DNA of 64,000 bases. Source: Mugil cephalus (Eukaryota > Chordata > Actinopteri > Mugiliformes > Mugilidae). The stretch's first letter is position 1, and each line of letters opens with the position of its first letter. The notes beneath the pieces were generated by a model that saw only the letters and a list, made by a program, of their open reading frames with translations, was not told the origin of the DNA and ran no database searches. Location of the stretch: NCBI RefSeq assembly GCF_022458985.1, contig NC_061789.1, positions 10,102,857 to 10,166,856 of the forward strand, in the 5' to 3' direction. This document shows positions 24,991-36,863 of this stretch, piece by piece. The translations under genes and the position numbers were made by a program.

Positions 24991-25583
24991 CAGCGGTGTC
25001 AAAGTCATTTTAGTTCAGGGGCCACATACAGTGCAATTTGATTTCAAGGAGGCTGGATCAGTAACACAACAGTGTATTAACCTATGAATAACAACAACTC
25101 CAAATCATTAGCCTAAAAGCATAACTGCTTAAGCCGTTTTTTTTTTTAATTACTGTTGCAATATCAATAAAACTATCAATGTGCTTAGGGTTAGGGCTAG
25201 GGCTAGGGTTAGGGCTAGGGCTAGGGCTAGGGCTAGGGTTAGGGCTAGGGTTAGGGCTAGGGCTAGGGTTTAAAAATACGTTTTTTCTCATTTTTCTCAA
25301 GCAACTATGCTGTTAGGGTAATGTTTTCTTTCGTTTCAGTGCAAAGAAGTATATCATGAAAGTGTTAACCTTTCATGAGCTGCAGTTTTACAAAAAATTC
25401 TTAAGAAAAATAAATGCAATTTCTGTGTAGTTCTAGGTCTCAGTATTGTGTGATGTCTACAACTGTCACCAAAATTTCGTGAACCTTAGGAATAGCAGAA
25501 CTGTACGATTGCAGCTAATGTCTTCAGTGTAACCTTTGCACTTTGCAAATTCATCCCGTGGGCCAGATTAGGCTCTCTGACAG
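24991..25583 (+). mobile_element. hAT-type MITE (family B) carrying a telomere-like array
   Basis: It begins CAGCGGTGTCAAAGTCATTT and continues TAGTTCAGGGGCCACATACA, the hallmark left end of an abundant fish hAT MITE. Near the right it has CTTTGCAAATTCATCC and GTGGGCCAGATTAGG, which belong to the same family's right part. The terminal right repeat is missing or decayed. It is non-coding. The hexamer array at 25185-25268 lies inside it, so the array probably arose within the element or inserted into it. Family recognition is from memory. Confidence 0.8.
25185..25268 (+). repeat. Interstitial telomere-like array, (TTAGGG/CTAGGG)14
   Basis: Exactly 84 bases forming 14 hexamers with no indels: 5 TTAGGG units and 9 CTAGGG units. 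TTAGGG is the vertebrate telomere repeat and CTAGGG a one-base variant. The array is nested in a hAT MITE. Interspersion of the variant argues for local tandem expansion from mixed units rather than a fresh telomere insertion. Confidence 0.93.
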
Positions 25584-26450
25584 GTCACTTTTTTTTGGAC
25601 GAGGCGATTGGATGCAAAAAACATGGAACTTTGTACGTGAGAAAACCACTGATTTAACTTTAACCAAGCAGTTAGTCGGGAAATGCTGATATCAAGGCCA
25701 TTTGTAATGGTTCCAACATTTTGTTAATTTGTATTCAATGTGCATCACATACAGGATACAAATTTATCTGAAATCAGCAGAGGGGCACTACTGCAGATAC
25801 ATGAATGTGATTGTTGACATTTTTGTCAGGATTAAACAGTTGTAAATATATGCAGTGCGTGACAAAAACTAAAATCGCAGTGATTTCAGTCACAGCAACT
25901 GTTCAACATTTATTAACTCCATTCTCCATTGTTCAACATGGCAGCAATGAAATCACCCCACTTCCTATCTTTTTTTCATGGTTCAGTTACAGAGTGACTC
26001 TGACACCACAGTGCATAGACTTAAGAAGCAGAGGAATAGACGGAGCTAAATACGGAGCAACTGCAGGAGAGCCAACACAAGAAAAGCGGTGAACAAAGAA
26101 AAAAGATCAGAATTACAAAAAGTAAGAGCACATCACATGTTGTTTGTCTCCTGTCTTTTATGTATCTGTAAGAAAACAATAGAAGTAACTATGTTTAAAA
26201 CTGGAAATAAAAAACATTCCTTTAATATTTACAAAAAATATGGTTTGGAGTAGGTTTGGCATGGATTACATAAAAAAGAGGACTGTAGTTATAGGAAGGT
26301 GGTTTTTTTTGTTTTTTGACGTTTTTTTTTTTTTTTTTCAGTTTTCTGTCATTGTTGGATTCGGTAAGTAACACAATCCGCATTCTGTTTCAGATGAGTT
26401 CCTGCTGTCTTCTGGTCGCTCCCACGTGGGGAGTCAGTGGGTTCACACGG
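25584..26450. other. Intergenic upstream of mir-196
   Basis: Unique AT-rich DNA with T runs at about 26307-26339. This would be part of the microRNA primary transcript if transcription begins upstream, but no exon or promoter signal is resolved. Confidence 0.4.
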
Positions 26451-26535
26451 GAGCAGTGTGATGTAGGTAGTTTCAAGTTGTTGGGCTGGATGCTTAAGAT
26501 CACAGGAACCTGAAACTGCCTGAGTCACACCAGCT
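26451..26535 (+). ncRNA. mir196: mir-196 microRNA precursor
   Basis: The mature 5p strand is at 26464-26485, beginning TAGGTAGTTTC and ending GTTGTTGGG. The seed (AGGTAGT) is that of miR-196, with A at position 13 where the mammalian miR-196a has T. The opposite arm at about 26504-26523 carries CCTGAAACTGCCTGA, which pairs with TAGGTAGTTTCAAG. Outer flanks AGCAGTGTGA and TCACACCAGCT extend the stem and about 18 bases form the loop. miR-196 genes lie 5' of Hox9 genes in vertebrate clusters, and this one lies 10.8 kb upstream of hoxb9a on the same strand. miR-196 represses Hox8-group and other Hox mRNAs. Fish copies carry different letter suffixes, so I give none. Confidence 0.95.
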
Positions 26536-28275
26536 GCATGCCGACGGACTGAGCAGAAGAGGAAACCGAGCACGGCCGGTGCTCTAGCATCACTTCTGCT
26601 CCGTGTTTAGCCTTCAAAACGCTTTATTCTTTGCTAATAAATGAGCAGTGTGATGAAAAATAGCAGTTGGCTGCCTTTTGCCAAAATCCAAGTTCAAAGC
26701 ACTGTATCATCCTTAAATAAATATCATCATTGTTTCCAGCAAACTGCTTCCAAATGAATTGATACAGTATTTGTGCTAACCACTGAGCAGTTAGCACAGC
26801 TTGAAGAACGCAGCAAACAAGGCTAAGGCCTCCACAAGCCCCATACCGATCGAGTCTCTGCAGGATGTGCAGCAACAAGCCCAATCCAGCTCCACCCTGC
26901 AACCCGGTGGACCCAAGCGACGCGGTAACACCACAGGGCACCTTTAAAGGTCCTTTTTCAATGCCTCAATGGGTTGTATGTCAACCCTCAATGTTATGGT
27001 AGTGGGAGGGAGACTTGCTATAACAGGAAGGTGTTTTCAGTGTTGTATCCTAAAATGTGAACCATTCATCTGTGCCCTTAAACCTCACAGATACACCAGC
27101 GGAAAAGCCGTACAAGCTGCGCAGTCGCACATTGTCCAAAACCACAGTATTTACCACAGAATTCAGTTTTAAAGGCCCGTCGTGTAGGATTTAGCAGTGG
27201 TGAGGTTACAGATTGCAGCCAGCGGGAATAGCCCTCCCGTTATCCCACAGCCAGCGTCTATCACACACGTCACACGTGGCATGCACATGGACCGTCATTT
27301 ACGTTCACACATGGATACTGACACAGCTAACCACGTCCTGCCTACCCGCTTTGTACGCTCCTTTGACTGGCTCAGCATGACAAATTCTTAAATGACTTCT
27401 AGCTACTATGAGATTAGAGATGTGAACAGGCCTCGTAATTTGATTTGATCCCAAGATTGGAGATAAGAATGTACGAACGTGAATCTCATGCAACTCGTTG
27501 AACTCATTTTAATTGAGGAAAAATAAATCTACCAGTATATCAACAATGTATGTTTTTGCCAGTTTGAACGTTATTAGTGAAATATCATGATCAGAAACCT
27601 AATCAAACCAAATAAGGAGGATATGAATCTAAAGTTTATCCCAATTTACAGGGTTCATTTTTTTTTAGCATCATCGAGGGCATACAACTCAGCTGACTGC
27701 CTGTAACAATATATGTGTTATATCTTCCTGTTGCCAGTTTAAGGTGCTGTGACTATGATTTAGTATTGTAGTGTAAATGTCTTCAGTGCAGGAAATGTGA
27801 TGATGAAGACGAGTTATCCCGGCCTCTGACTGAGGGAGTCATGAAGATCAAATGGATCTTGAGAGGTTTGAAAGAGGAATATTACAAATGTTGTGTCTCA
27901 CGGTTTTTCTCCCTAGTAAATGAACATTATCAAACAGGTTGGATACTAGTTGGAGTGGCCACAATGAGTTTGTAAGCAGTAAGGTGGGCTTATAACTTGC
28001 TGAGGATCCCATCTCCATATAACCTGGGCTGAACCTTCGTACCAAACAAAAGTGGAGGAACAAGAAAAAGATCCTAGAACAAGAAAGAGGCGCCGCACTG
28101 GATTTATCTTCTGACTTGGACCCCTTCAGTCTGAGCACACAGTTTGCTTTTTTATTACAATATCTCTCTACAACATCTTGAAGGTGTTAAGGTCTTTCTG
28201 GACAAATCCGAGGTAGCATGCTAGGGCAGAGACTGTACAATAAATTTACATTTCCATTTGCAAGTAAGTGGCACC
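26536..28275. other. Intergenic downstream of mir-196
   Basis: No gene recognised. A G/C-richer stretch at about 26800-26945 looks like an old repeat fragment, but I cannot name its family. The remainder is unique AT-rich sequence. Confidence 0.4.
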
Positions 28276-28906
28276 TAGTGATGTGCATAACGATACTGAA
28301 ATATCGATACCACGATACACGTCTTTTTGTTCTAAAATGGATTCTCAAATCAAAATATTGATACTTTCGATACTTCAGTCATTCGATTTAATCATTAACT
28401 GGAACACAGTGGACAGTAATTAAACGATTGAGATGTGGCAACACAACAAACCTTGTGAAACACCTCAGGTTAAACCACAACACAGAATATGAGGCATTTG
28501 TGATGAGGAGGACAGAAGAGGAGAACACAGCGTCAGAATTAAGATGCAAGTTTACATTTTATAGTAGTTCTTAATAGTTAAACAATAATTTATTTTATTT
28601 TACTTCTTTCTTTTTTTTTTTTTTTTTTTTAGTGTTTGAAAGTGGATTGTCACATATTTCATATGATCCTGTCCTCTGTTTGGTTTTTCTGTTAGCTTAG
28701 CTATATAGCAAATGAGGCCAGTACCTCAATATAGTTCCGAGTTTAAAATAAAGAAATAAGTTACTCTGGTGTCTTGTACTCTTTACAAAGCTATGATTTG
28801 TAAAACACTACTTTTTTAGTTTGACCAGACACATTAGGGTGTATTTACATAAAGTATTGGTATCGAATTGCTGATACCAGCCTGAAATCGGTATCAAACA
28901 TCACTA
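28276..28906 (+). mobile_element. hAT element remnant with BED zinc-finger relic
   Basis: Ends are TAGTGATGT on the left and ACATCACTA on the right, inverted repeats typical of hAT elements. They are flanked by imperfect 8-bp duplications (GTGGCACC and GTGACACT). Inside, about 28434-28535 reads in one frame as CGNTTNLVKHLRLNH followed by NTEYEAF. This is the second half of a BED-type zinc finger (H-x4-H), the usual amino-terminal DNA-binding domain of hAT transposases. The rest of the transposase is gone, so the copy is an internally deleted, inactive derivative of about 630 bp. Confidence 0.78.
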
Positions 28907-29925
28907 GTGACACTATAATTATGATTCAATATTTACACATAGATGGGTGGGGGCTCTAATAAAGCATGAGAGATAAGGGACAACTTGCACAATGTGCATT
29001 ATTTTTTTTTGACAAAAATGAAATGTTCTGCAGTGTTTTGCAATGGCAACAACATTTGAGGAAATCTCAGGACAAACTCAGTGGGATTGCAGCCCTTCTG
29101 GGTTTGAATTATTAATTATTAGAATTCTTTGTCTCTCTTTGTCCAGAAAGGGTCAAATGGAACTGGCCTCTCCTCGTCTCCCTCCCGCTCTCGCCCTATT
29201 GCCGCGATGATGAACACAGGCCGTGCTCGTTTTCAAACATTATATGTTTTATGAAGTTCAGCGTGCTGCCGCGAAGCTGTAAATCTGTTCCCCCTCTTAC
29301 TCTCCTGTGTCACCGGCCGAGTGTTCCTGTGTAATTTGCTGTGCGTTTAATAGCACATTAACATTTAGCAGCCACAGTTCACTGTCTGGCCGCGTTCCGT
29401 GCCAGAACAACATCCACTTACAAGCTCTCCATTCTCTCCCCGCGTTACATGAAATACAGAGTGCCGATTGTTGTTGACGCCCGCACTGTAAATGAGGCAG
29501 TTCACTGTAAAAACTCATGGGGCATTTTATTGAAATCCACTAATGTTTAATCATTACCTCAGCAAATGAAGATAACTTTATTTGTGTCATCATCAAAGCT
29601 CGTAGCCACGAGTTCCCGCTTTAGCTGGTGAGCAAATGATCTAATTCCGCTTTCATCAAAGTGATCACGAGTTTTACTTGTTTTTAATTTGGAAATATTG
29701 TCAGCTCGTGTCATGAAACCCTCGTAATCCAAGAAGGGTGATTGATATCTGGGTATCTAGGAGTAGATGGTGGAGAATTGCAAAACTCGTCGGCCAGTAA
29801 AATCAAATATTTGTTCATACAGTAGCGTGGACAAGGACAGGGAGGGAAGTAGCACCTCTAACCATTACTCAACAGCTCCCTGTTAAAAATGGCAGCCACG
29901 GCAAACAATTAGGTGATTGAGCTTT
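28907..29925. other. Intergenic, no gene seen
   Basis: Mostly unique sequence with a GC-richer, non-repetitive stretch at about 29150-29500 that could be regulatory. No element boundaries or genes recognised. Confidence 0.45.
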
Positions 29926-29998
29926 CAACCACGAAGGGACTCGAACCCTCAATCTTCTGATCCGAAGTCAGACGCCTTATCCATTAGGCCACGTGGTC
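29926..29998 (-). tRNA. tRNA-Arg (anticodon UCG)
   Basis: On the minus strand a 73-nt cloverleaf can be drawn with no intron. The acceptor arm is GACCACG with CGTGGTT, a G-T wobble at the first pair. The D arm is GCCT/AGGC, the anticodon stem TCTGA/TCAGA with loop CTTCGGA (anticodon TCG), the variable loop AGATT, and the T arm GAGGG/CCCTT with loop TTCGAGT. All stems close. The internal A and B boxes are intact (TGGCCTAATGG, GGTTCGAGTCC). A T run on the minus strand (plus-strand A run at 29885-29889) can end Pol III transcription about 37 nt downstream. It sits between mir-196 and hoxb9a, opposite in direction to the Hox genes. It looks functional; a recent tRNA pseudogene is the alternative. 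Confidence 0.93.
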
Positions 29999-30434
29999 CT
30001 ATAAGAAGTCTAAAATGTCTGGAGACTTTCAGGAGATGCTAAGATGGGAAATAAAGTGTGATTTTTTTCACTGAGGGGAATACTAGCAGGAAGATGTCAA
30101 AATGAGGCACACTGGGGGAAGTGCTAATTAAAAAGCTTGCTTAAAATAGCCCAACCATCAAAAGTACTCACTGTCTCGGACTGAACGAGAAGAAACGCAG
30201 AGCTAGCATAGATCTGGTTGTTTTCATTTAGTTATTGGACACATCAGAATAATATCTCAAAGGTGTTTTGCGCAACTCTCACAAAAGTAAAGTAAAGATG
30301 GGAAAACATTACAGCAACAGCTTCAACTATCTAATACAAGCTGGAACTGGACAGGAATAATAGCTAATAGTGTGCGGTTTCTGGTTGGGATGTCCATCGA
30401 GGGTTTCCGGAGGCTATGACAAATGTTAGCTGGA
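29999..30434. other. Intergenic between the tRNA and the Tc1-like relic
   Basis: Unique sequence; nothing recognised. Confidence 0.5.
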
Positions 30435-30949
30435 CAGCGACCAGGCATAACATTATGACCGCATTCCCAATATCGTGTAGGTCTCCCTTGTGCCTCCAAA
30501 ACAGTTGTGACTCATCAGAAAATGGACACTGACCTTCTGAGTGTCCCGTAGTGTCTGGTAACAGATACCACAGGCCTTTGGGTCCTGTGGATTGAGGGGA
30601 GGGGTCTCTGTGGACCAGGCTTGCACCGCTGCGTCCCACAGATACTTGATCTGTTTGGGATCTAGTGAATTTGGAGGCCAGGTCAACACCCTGTGCTGTT
30701 TTTGTTTTTTTTGTTCCTAAACTGCTTTTGTGTGTGTCTGTGTCAGGCTGCATCCTGCTGCCATCAAGGAGTGTCATTGCTATGGGGTGGGGGTACCTGA
30801 TCTGGGTCTGGGTCTAGGTCTAGGTCTAGGTCTAGGTGGGTGGAACATGTCTAACATCCACATAAATGCCTGGTTCAAAAGTTTCTCGGCAGAAATGTAC
30901 TTATTTACTTCTCCTGTCAGTGGTCATAATGTTATGCCTGATCGCCGTA
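30435..30949 (-). mobile_element. Tc1/mariner-like transposon, internally deleted
   Basis: Terminal inverted repeats CAGGCATAACATTATGACC (30443-30461) and GGTCATAATGTTATGCCTG (30922-30940) bound the element. On the minus strand, 30689-30620 reads MLTWPPNSLDPKQIKYLWD, which matches the Tc1 transposase signature LTWPPNSPDLNPIEHLWD around the third acidic catalytic residue. The adjoining frame contains further decayed transposase. To the right, short pieces such as ACATCCACATAAATGCCTGG match more of the transposase region after a large deletion. It is inactive. The family is one I recognise from many fish genomes. Confidence 0.85.
30801..30836. repeat. Hexamer tandem repeat (TCTGGG/TCTAGG)6
   Basis: Six hexamer units: two TCTGGG then four TCTAGG, inside the Tc1-like relic. 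The unit resembles the telomere-like hexamers at 25185 but differs from TTAGGG. Confidence 0.9.
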
Positions 30950-33900
30950 TCTCTACCCAGTTATAGGCTACTAATGAGCTGTTGCTTTTTGTTGTTGTTG
31001 TTGCCGTGACTGTAAAACAAATCACTGATACAGAGGGATCGTTGTCAGCTGTAAGTGTTGCTCACATCGGGTTGTAAACTGTCTGGAACGGCGGAGTTTC
31101 GACACATAACGAAGGCAGTGTCTGCCACACTGCAAAATCATTTGTGAAAGAGGGTGTTGGCACATGTCCTACTCAGGCCTAATAAGGGACATAGTCGACA
31201 ATGAGGGAAATGTGGCGTTTCAGTCGGAGCTTAGTTTATTTGAAGACATATTAAAAATAAAACTGCCCAGTTTTTCGAAATAGCTTGCCACAAAACTGAA
31301 TTTGACAATTCTCAAAACACAAAGGCTGACCAGATGCTGGGAAATAATTGAATGAAACTTGAAACCTATTTCAAGAAATGGTTCTCCTTAAAATGAAAAT
31401 TCGGTAAAAATCAAGTGAACGTAACATCAAAGTCGGTTTAACCTCATTGGATCTGTAGTGATTCGCTTCATTCCTCCCATTAATGTAAGTAATTAAATAT
31501 TCCAAAGGTCATATTTTATTGCCCCAGTATTTTAGGTAAAACAGACCGAGGGATATATCTGTTTTTTTGGCAAAGACATGACCCGCCCTACCCTGCTTGT
31601 GATTGGCTTAACTTAACAGTCTTACCCTTACACCACCCTAGCATCACCTAAATCTAAACCAACCCAGCAAAGAGAACTGGTACCAACCAATCAGAGCTTC
31701 CTCAAACTGGGGATTTTTTTTTCTTTCTTTTTTGAAGTATAGTACTGAATGACAAGCGTTAGGTTAGAGGTATATATATGTACACTACAACAGAAAGTAG
31801 GTTTATGTTGAATGCCTACATACACTTTGTACTTCACCACAGTCTATGGAAACCAGCTGGTGATGGAACTATTTGATCCCTCTGACTATATATAATAAGG
31901 ACAGGCTTAAATAAAATGTTAAAATATTTTCATTAATTACTTATCAAAATTAAAGAATCCACCGTTTTCCCATTTTTTACGCCATTTCATTTTTTTTTAA
32001 ATTTTATTTTATTTATTTAAAAAAAATAAAAAATAAATAAACGTTTTGGCCCCTCTCCCCGTCCTGACACTTTTCATACAGTCCCTAAAATGATAAAATT
32101 ACACTTACAAATTCTGAATAATCTCAAAAGCAAAATCAAAGTAGGACTTTTGTTTATACTATATCTAAACTATATGTGTACGTAAATATACTACACTGTG
32201 TAATGTGTGTTTTTATTTTAATTTTAAAATGACCTAAACAAACCATATACAGTCTAAAGCTCATGTTGGACCTCTGCGTGTTATAGTTTAATAGCAGATT
32301 AGACTGTGACTGAAGCAACTTGATAAGCATCAAACCCACACGTTACACTGTTTTTGGACGAGATGGACGTTATAAAACAAGCCGGTTTTCATCCTCAGTC
32401 AATCACGGTGATGCAAAATGTTTGTGAGACAGAAGGGAAGTGGAGGGGGGAGACGGCACAGGAGCTGGACTTCATACTAAGCGGCGTCCCAAGACGCTTC
32501 TTGTCGTTGAGAGCCCCGTCATACACCTCGACACGGTTCTGCCTTTCCTTGCTGTCGGAGGATGGCCAGTTAATAACTCTCCTCTGACTTCATTTACAAA
32601 GACAACTTTACCATCTGAGCTGTAAAGAGGCTCGGGGAGAATGCCTGGAGCCCAGCGCGCACTGCGGCCCAGAAATATGATACCGCGCGTGATCTACGAG
32701 TCCCAGGATTGGGTCGTTATTAAAATATATACGCAGCTTACAGCGATCCGGTTATCATATCCACTAGCCTTTATTGTGAGATAACTGCCGTTGCCTTTTC
32801 ATGTCAGCACAAACCCTAAATCAGTCATTACAAATCGTATCAGCGAGCTGTGTAACATGACATTTCTCCTTTTAAATATAGAGCAGCTGTTGGAAATATT
32901 GGGCCGCAATGTTAAATGTGTGAATACAGGAATAGCATCGTGGGAGGTGGATTATTTATACGAAGGCATTCAGCACAGACTTTACAAATTTATCTTGAAC
33001 AGATAATATTATTCTATACAGTGTCTACCGAGTCATATGTGGAATACATACATTTTAATACATCCAGTCTCGGACATGTGTTAATTTATATATTTAGTCT
33101 GAAAAACATTGAAATAACACTGATTTGAACTACGGTTAAGGCTAATTTATAATACGCACTTGTAGGAGGCTGTTTGTGCTATTGGTGTTATTATTTTACT
33201 ATTAAATAAAGGTAGCCCGTAAACCACCCGAACACTCAAACAAGAATCACACTCTGCAAGAAAAGAATTAGACGGGATAGAAGAGACAATTAATATCACC
33301 TGCCTAAATACGAGTTTAACAAACTGGAATTAAAGCAATTTTTATGCAGTTTGGTGACAAAAAAAATGAATGAAAATAAAAACGCGCGGGCAACACGAGC
33401 GAAGCCTTTACGCATCACAATAAAGGACCCTGTAGCCACTGGATCATTTCGATCGTAACCCTCAAATACAAAAAGTAATAGAAAAGTAATATGTATTTAC
33501 ATTTGTGTCTATTTGTGAAATCTTTCTTAAACAGAGCTTCTATGTTGAGAATTTTTACACGTTTTGGCACCTAAGCACTGCTCTGAATTTAAAGTGTAAT
33601 CAAAATACTTTATACATGGACGAGTATTCAGTATAAATCGTCGTCATACTTCTGATATATGAAAAAATAATAATAAAAATAGTGAACAAAATGTGGGAAT
33701 GTAAAATTTTGACAGTAACTTGTACCTGCTGAAATATTTAGGCATCTTTTAATTTTCACATTATATGAAGTCTTGATCGTCAGTTATAAACAGTCAAAGG
33801 ACATTTTTTACTCTGAATAAGTTCTCTAATTTGTCAGAATGTGAAAAGTCCAATCTGCTGGCTGTGTTGACCACAGGACCGCATTTCTCTTTTTGTTTTT

Positions 33901-34121
33901 AAATGAATGTGGAAGGAGTAATTGGAAACGCGGTCTAAATTTACACTTTCTAAATCCATCTCCGTTGGTATAAATGAAGGCTTTCACTCCAGGAAAAAGA
34001 AAATTAACGTCTGGAATTCACCTCGGTATTTCATATCAGCGGAGAAGATCGCGGCCTCTTTTGACAGAGTTGCCTCGGTAATTTAAAAATCTGTGGCGTA
34101 AAAAAAAAAGAAAAAAAAAGA

Positions 34122-34152
<31 letters not shown>

Positions 34153-36786
34153 AATGCAATCCTGGGGTGTAAGCACGTTTTACAGCGAGTTCACATGATT
34201 TCTGAAAGTCTTGTTTTTAACGACTCAGCGGATTTTATTGACTTCTTTTGAGGGATCTCTATAAAACCCAGTGCCAGAAAAAAAAAAAACAAAAAAAAAA
34301 ACTGTACAGTAAATGGAGTTTATTGTACTGTAAATACATTTATTGGTAGTAAACCTTAAATGCAATTCGTCGATTGGTTTAGTAGCATTTACATTTTCCT
34401 GAAAACAAACAATAATAAAACTACGAGAACTTTTTTCTGAGGGAATTTTCAAATTGTTTCAAAAAAACACAACAGTCTGAATAAATATAAAAAAACACTT
34501 GACCGGACAAGACAACGCCCCCGTAATAATTGTATATTTCTTTGCCACACATTAGGTGACTGATAAAAATGACTGCAGTTTAATGATAATGGAAGAAAGC
34601 GTTTGGATATGTGACTCGTATAAACCCCTAACCCTAATATGATGTAACCAGTTCTTTAGGAGCGCCCATCTGTGATTATGTGATTAGGGAGGTTATTTGT
34701 CCCCAAAATCTGTTATGTCATAACACCGAGGCAACGTGTAGAAAATGAAGGTGGTTTGCAGATAATGTCTTCAAGCTTTTTCAGCACCAGTGTCTTCAAT
34801 TAACACGCTGTCTGGTTGTCAGCCCAGGCTGAAGGGCGGAGGCCCTTTAGAAAATTAAAATTCCCACAGCCTGCGGTCTGAGGAGAGGCCATTTTGACTG
34901 CAAAATATCCCGAGCATCTATGACTGCAAAACAAAGTAGGGTTCTGTTCTAACCATGACAGAAACGCTGCGCAAACAGCACGTTTAGGAGCGAGAGATTA
35001 AAGAATAGGGTTGAACAATTTCATTTGGCATGCAGCGCGCAAGAAAAGCCGTCTAAGTGGAACCTCTTGTAGCTGTTTCACTAAACTGACGCTATACAAT
35101 AAATCACAACACGCAGGAATAGTGCGTGAAGCCAGCTTGGCCCGCGACTAACGTTTCCGATTGAAACTTTAAGCAAAACATTATGGTGTTAGCAACCTCC
35201 AACAAGCGTATAGTCTCCAGTCTGGTCCTTACTGGCTCGCTGTTATCCAAAGGAAGCTCTCTCCGGAGTAGCTTGAAATAGGTCCTTTCAGACGGAAGGA
35301 CAGTGGAATGCAGTGAATTCAAGCTCAAAGGCCAAAGCTGGGCGCCCGAGTCACGACTGATGTTTAATGGTCTCTCGGTTTGGGGTTTTTGTTGCTGTTC
35401 CTGAAACGAACGCACACTAGCCGCTCAGTCAGTCCTCGGTCCAAGTCATCATTTCTCTCCAGCAGATCTGTTGCGCTGCAGCCTACCTCCGTCCTCGTAA
35501 ATAACCCCCTTAACCCCCATAAGCAAAGCGTAGTTCATATTTAATCGTCGTAAATTACGATGTTAGCTGCATATGCGACGCACAGGTCGGATTTATAGCC
35601 TTTGACTAGCGGCTTGCCATCTCCGAGCGAGTCCAAGACCACGTCTGTGATAGTTATGAAGAAATGTAAAGACTTACAATCCCGGTGACTTTGATTAAGG
35701 GTCAGCTGGAAGTCAAATGTCTGGACTCCAGAGCAGTCCACTCTGCTGCTGCTCACCAGCCTCCTCAATAACGGACTGATTTTTCTTTTTCTTCTTCTTT
35801 TTTTTCTCTCTCTACCCCTCAAACATTTCTGAATAGTGGACACCTCCGGTTCCAGCAGAGAGCAGCAGCAGGGCCAGCTGCCCTCAGTATTCCGTCACGG
35901 GCTCAAAGCTGCCGCTGACATCCGGCCCCGGTCCCCGGTAACCTCCGCCAGCTCCGGTCCGAGTTGTGTTTACTCGTGGCAGCCTGACCGCTGAGTGAGA
36001 AGCGCACTTTACCCGATCGAGAGGAAGGCAGCAACAGCCTCAGCGGCGTTTACGGTCCGCACCACCACAGGCCATATATCAGCCCTATAAAACCAAAGCA
36101 GCCGCCCTGATGTAGGATTTTATTATGGTATTAAACGGACCCCCAAAAAAAGTAGTTGAAGCACTTTGCGCTGTAAAGACGGCATAACCACACAGGACCC
36201 GATTTAATGGAGCTCGTTAACAAAAATGACTGTTAATCTGCCAATAAACGCGGTGTCAAGCGGCCCTACAGCTCAGAGAAGCCCCTTCCGAGCAGATCCG
36301 GAGAACGGGTAAATAATTAAAGATATCTAGGTGTGAATTTTACCATCTATCTACTCTTAAACAGAAAACATCTCCGCCATAAGTGTAGGACTACTGGTGC
36401 TTATACTAATGGAGTTTTAAATACACGCGCCCTGATTGATTTAAGTGATTACTTGGGCACAATTCAACCAGAGTGGATGTTCTCCTGGTGATACATTACA
36501 TTACATTTTTTTTTTTTTTTTTTGCACGCTTTTATTTTCAAACTATTTTGATTGGAGGGGTGAAAAACGCACACGATGAAATAATGGCGCCACTTATTTG
36601 TCAGCTATTGTCTCTGTTTTGCATTTCCCACACTGTGCACCGGGAGCATAATTTAAATGTTTTTTTATACAAGTCTAACTTGACAAGGATCATAGATACA
36701 CAGGCTAGATATACGGACGAGGTGTTCATTTTGCATATTGCATATAAACAAGACAATTTATTTAGAAGGGGCCAATCTATTAGTTT
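30950..36786. other. Upstream flank of hoxb9a, no gene seen
   Basis: Nearly six kilobases without a recognisable gene or transposon. There are A/T runs (31990-32040, 34275-34302) and a TA dinucleotide stretch at 34122-34152. Unique stretches with balanced composition at about 32.34-33.1 kb, 33.84-34.08 kb and 34.6-36.4 kb look like candidate conserved noncoding DNA for hoxb9a. That is inference from texture and location, not a computed alignment. Confidence 0.45.
35548..35560. promoter_or_regulatory. Double AbdB-type HOX site (palindrome)
   Basis: TCGTAAATTACGA is an inverted repeat of TCGTAA around a central A. TTTACGA/TCGTAAA is the preferred core of posterior (group 9-13) HOX proteins. 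It lies 1.7 kb upstream of the hoxb9a start codon. A single short motif is weak evidence, though the palindrome is less likely by chance. Confidence 0.3.
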
Positions 36787-36863
36787 GGAGAGGAACAGAG
36801 GAGAGAGGGAAAGAGAGGGAGGGAAACGGAGGGAGAGAGGGAGAGGGAGAGAGAGAGAGAGAG
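36787..36863. repeat. GA-rich polypurine tract 1 upstream of hoxb9a
   Basis: Nearly pure purine on the plus strand, dominated by GAGAG, broken by a few C residues. Open frames through it give Arg/Glu strings and should not be read as protein. Confidence 0.85.

Noticed and set aside
30453-30689. A 78-codon minus-strand frame as a host gene
   Set aside because: It matches the Tc1 transposase carboxyl end and lies within Tc1-type inverted repeats, so it is annotated as transposon.
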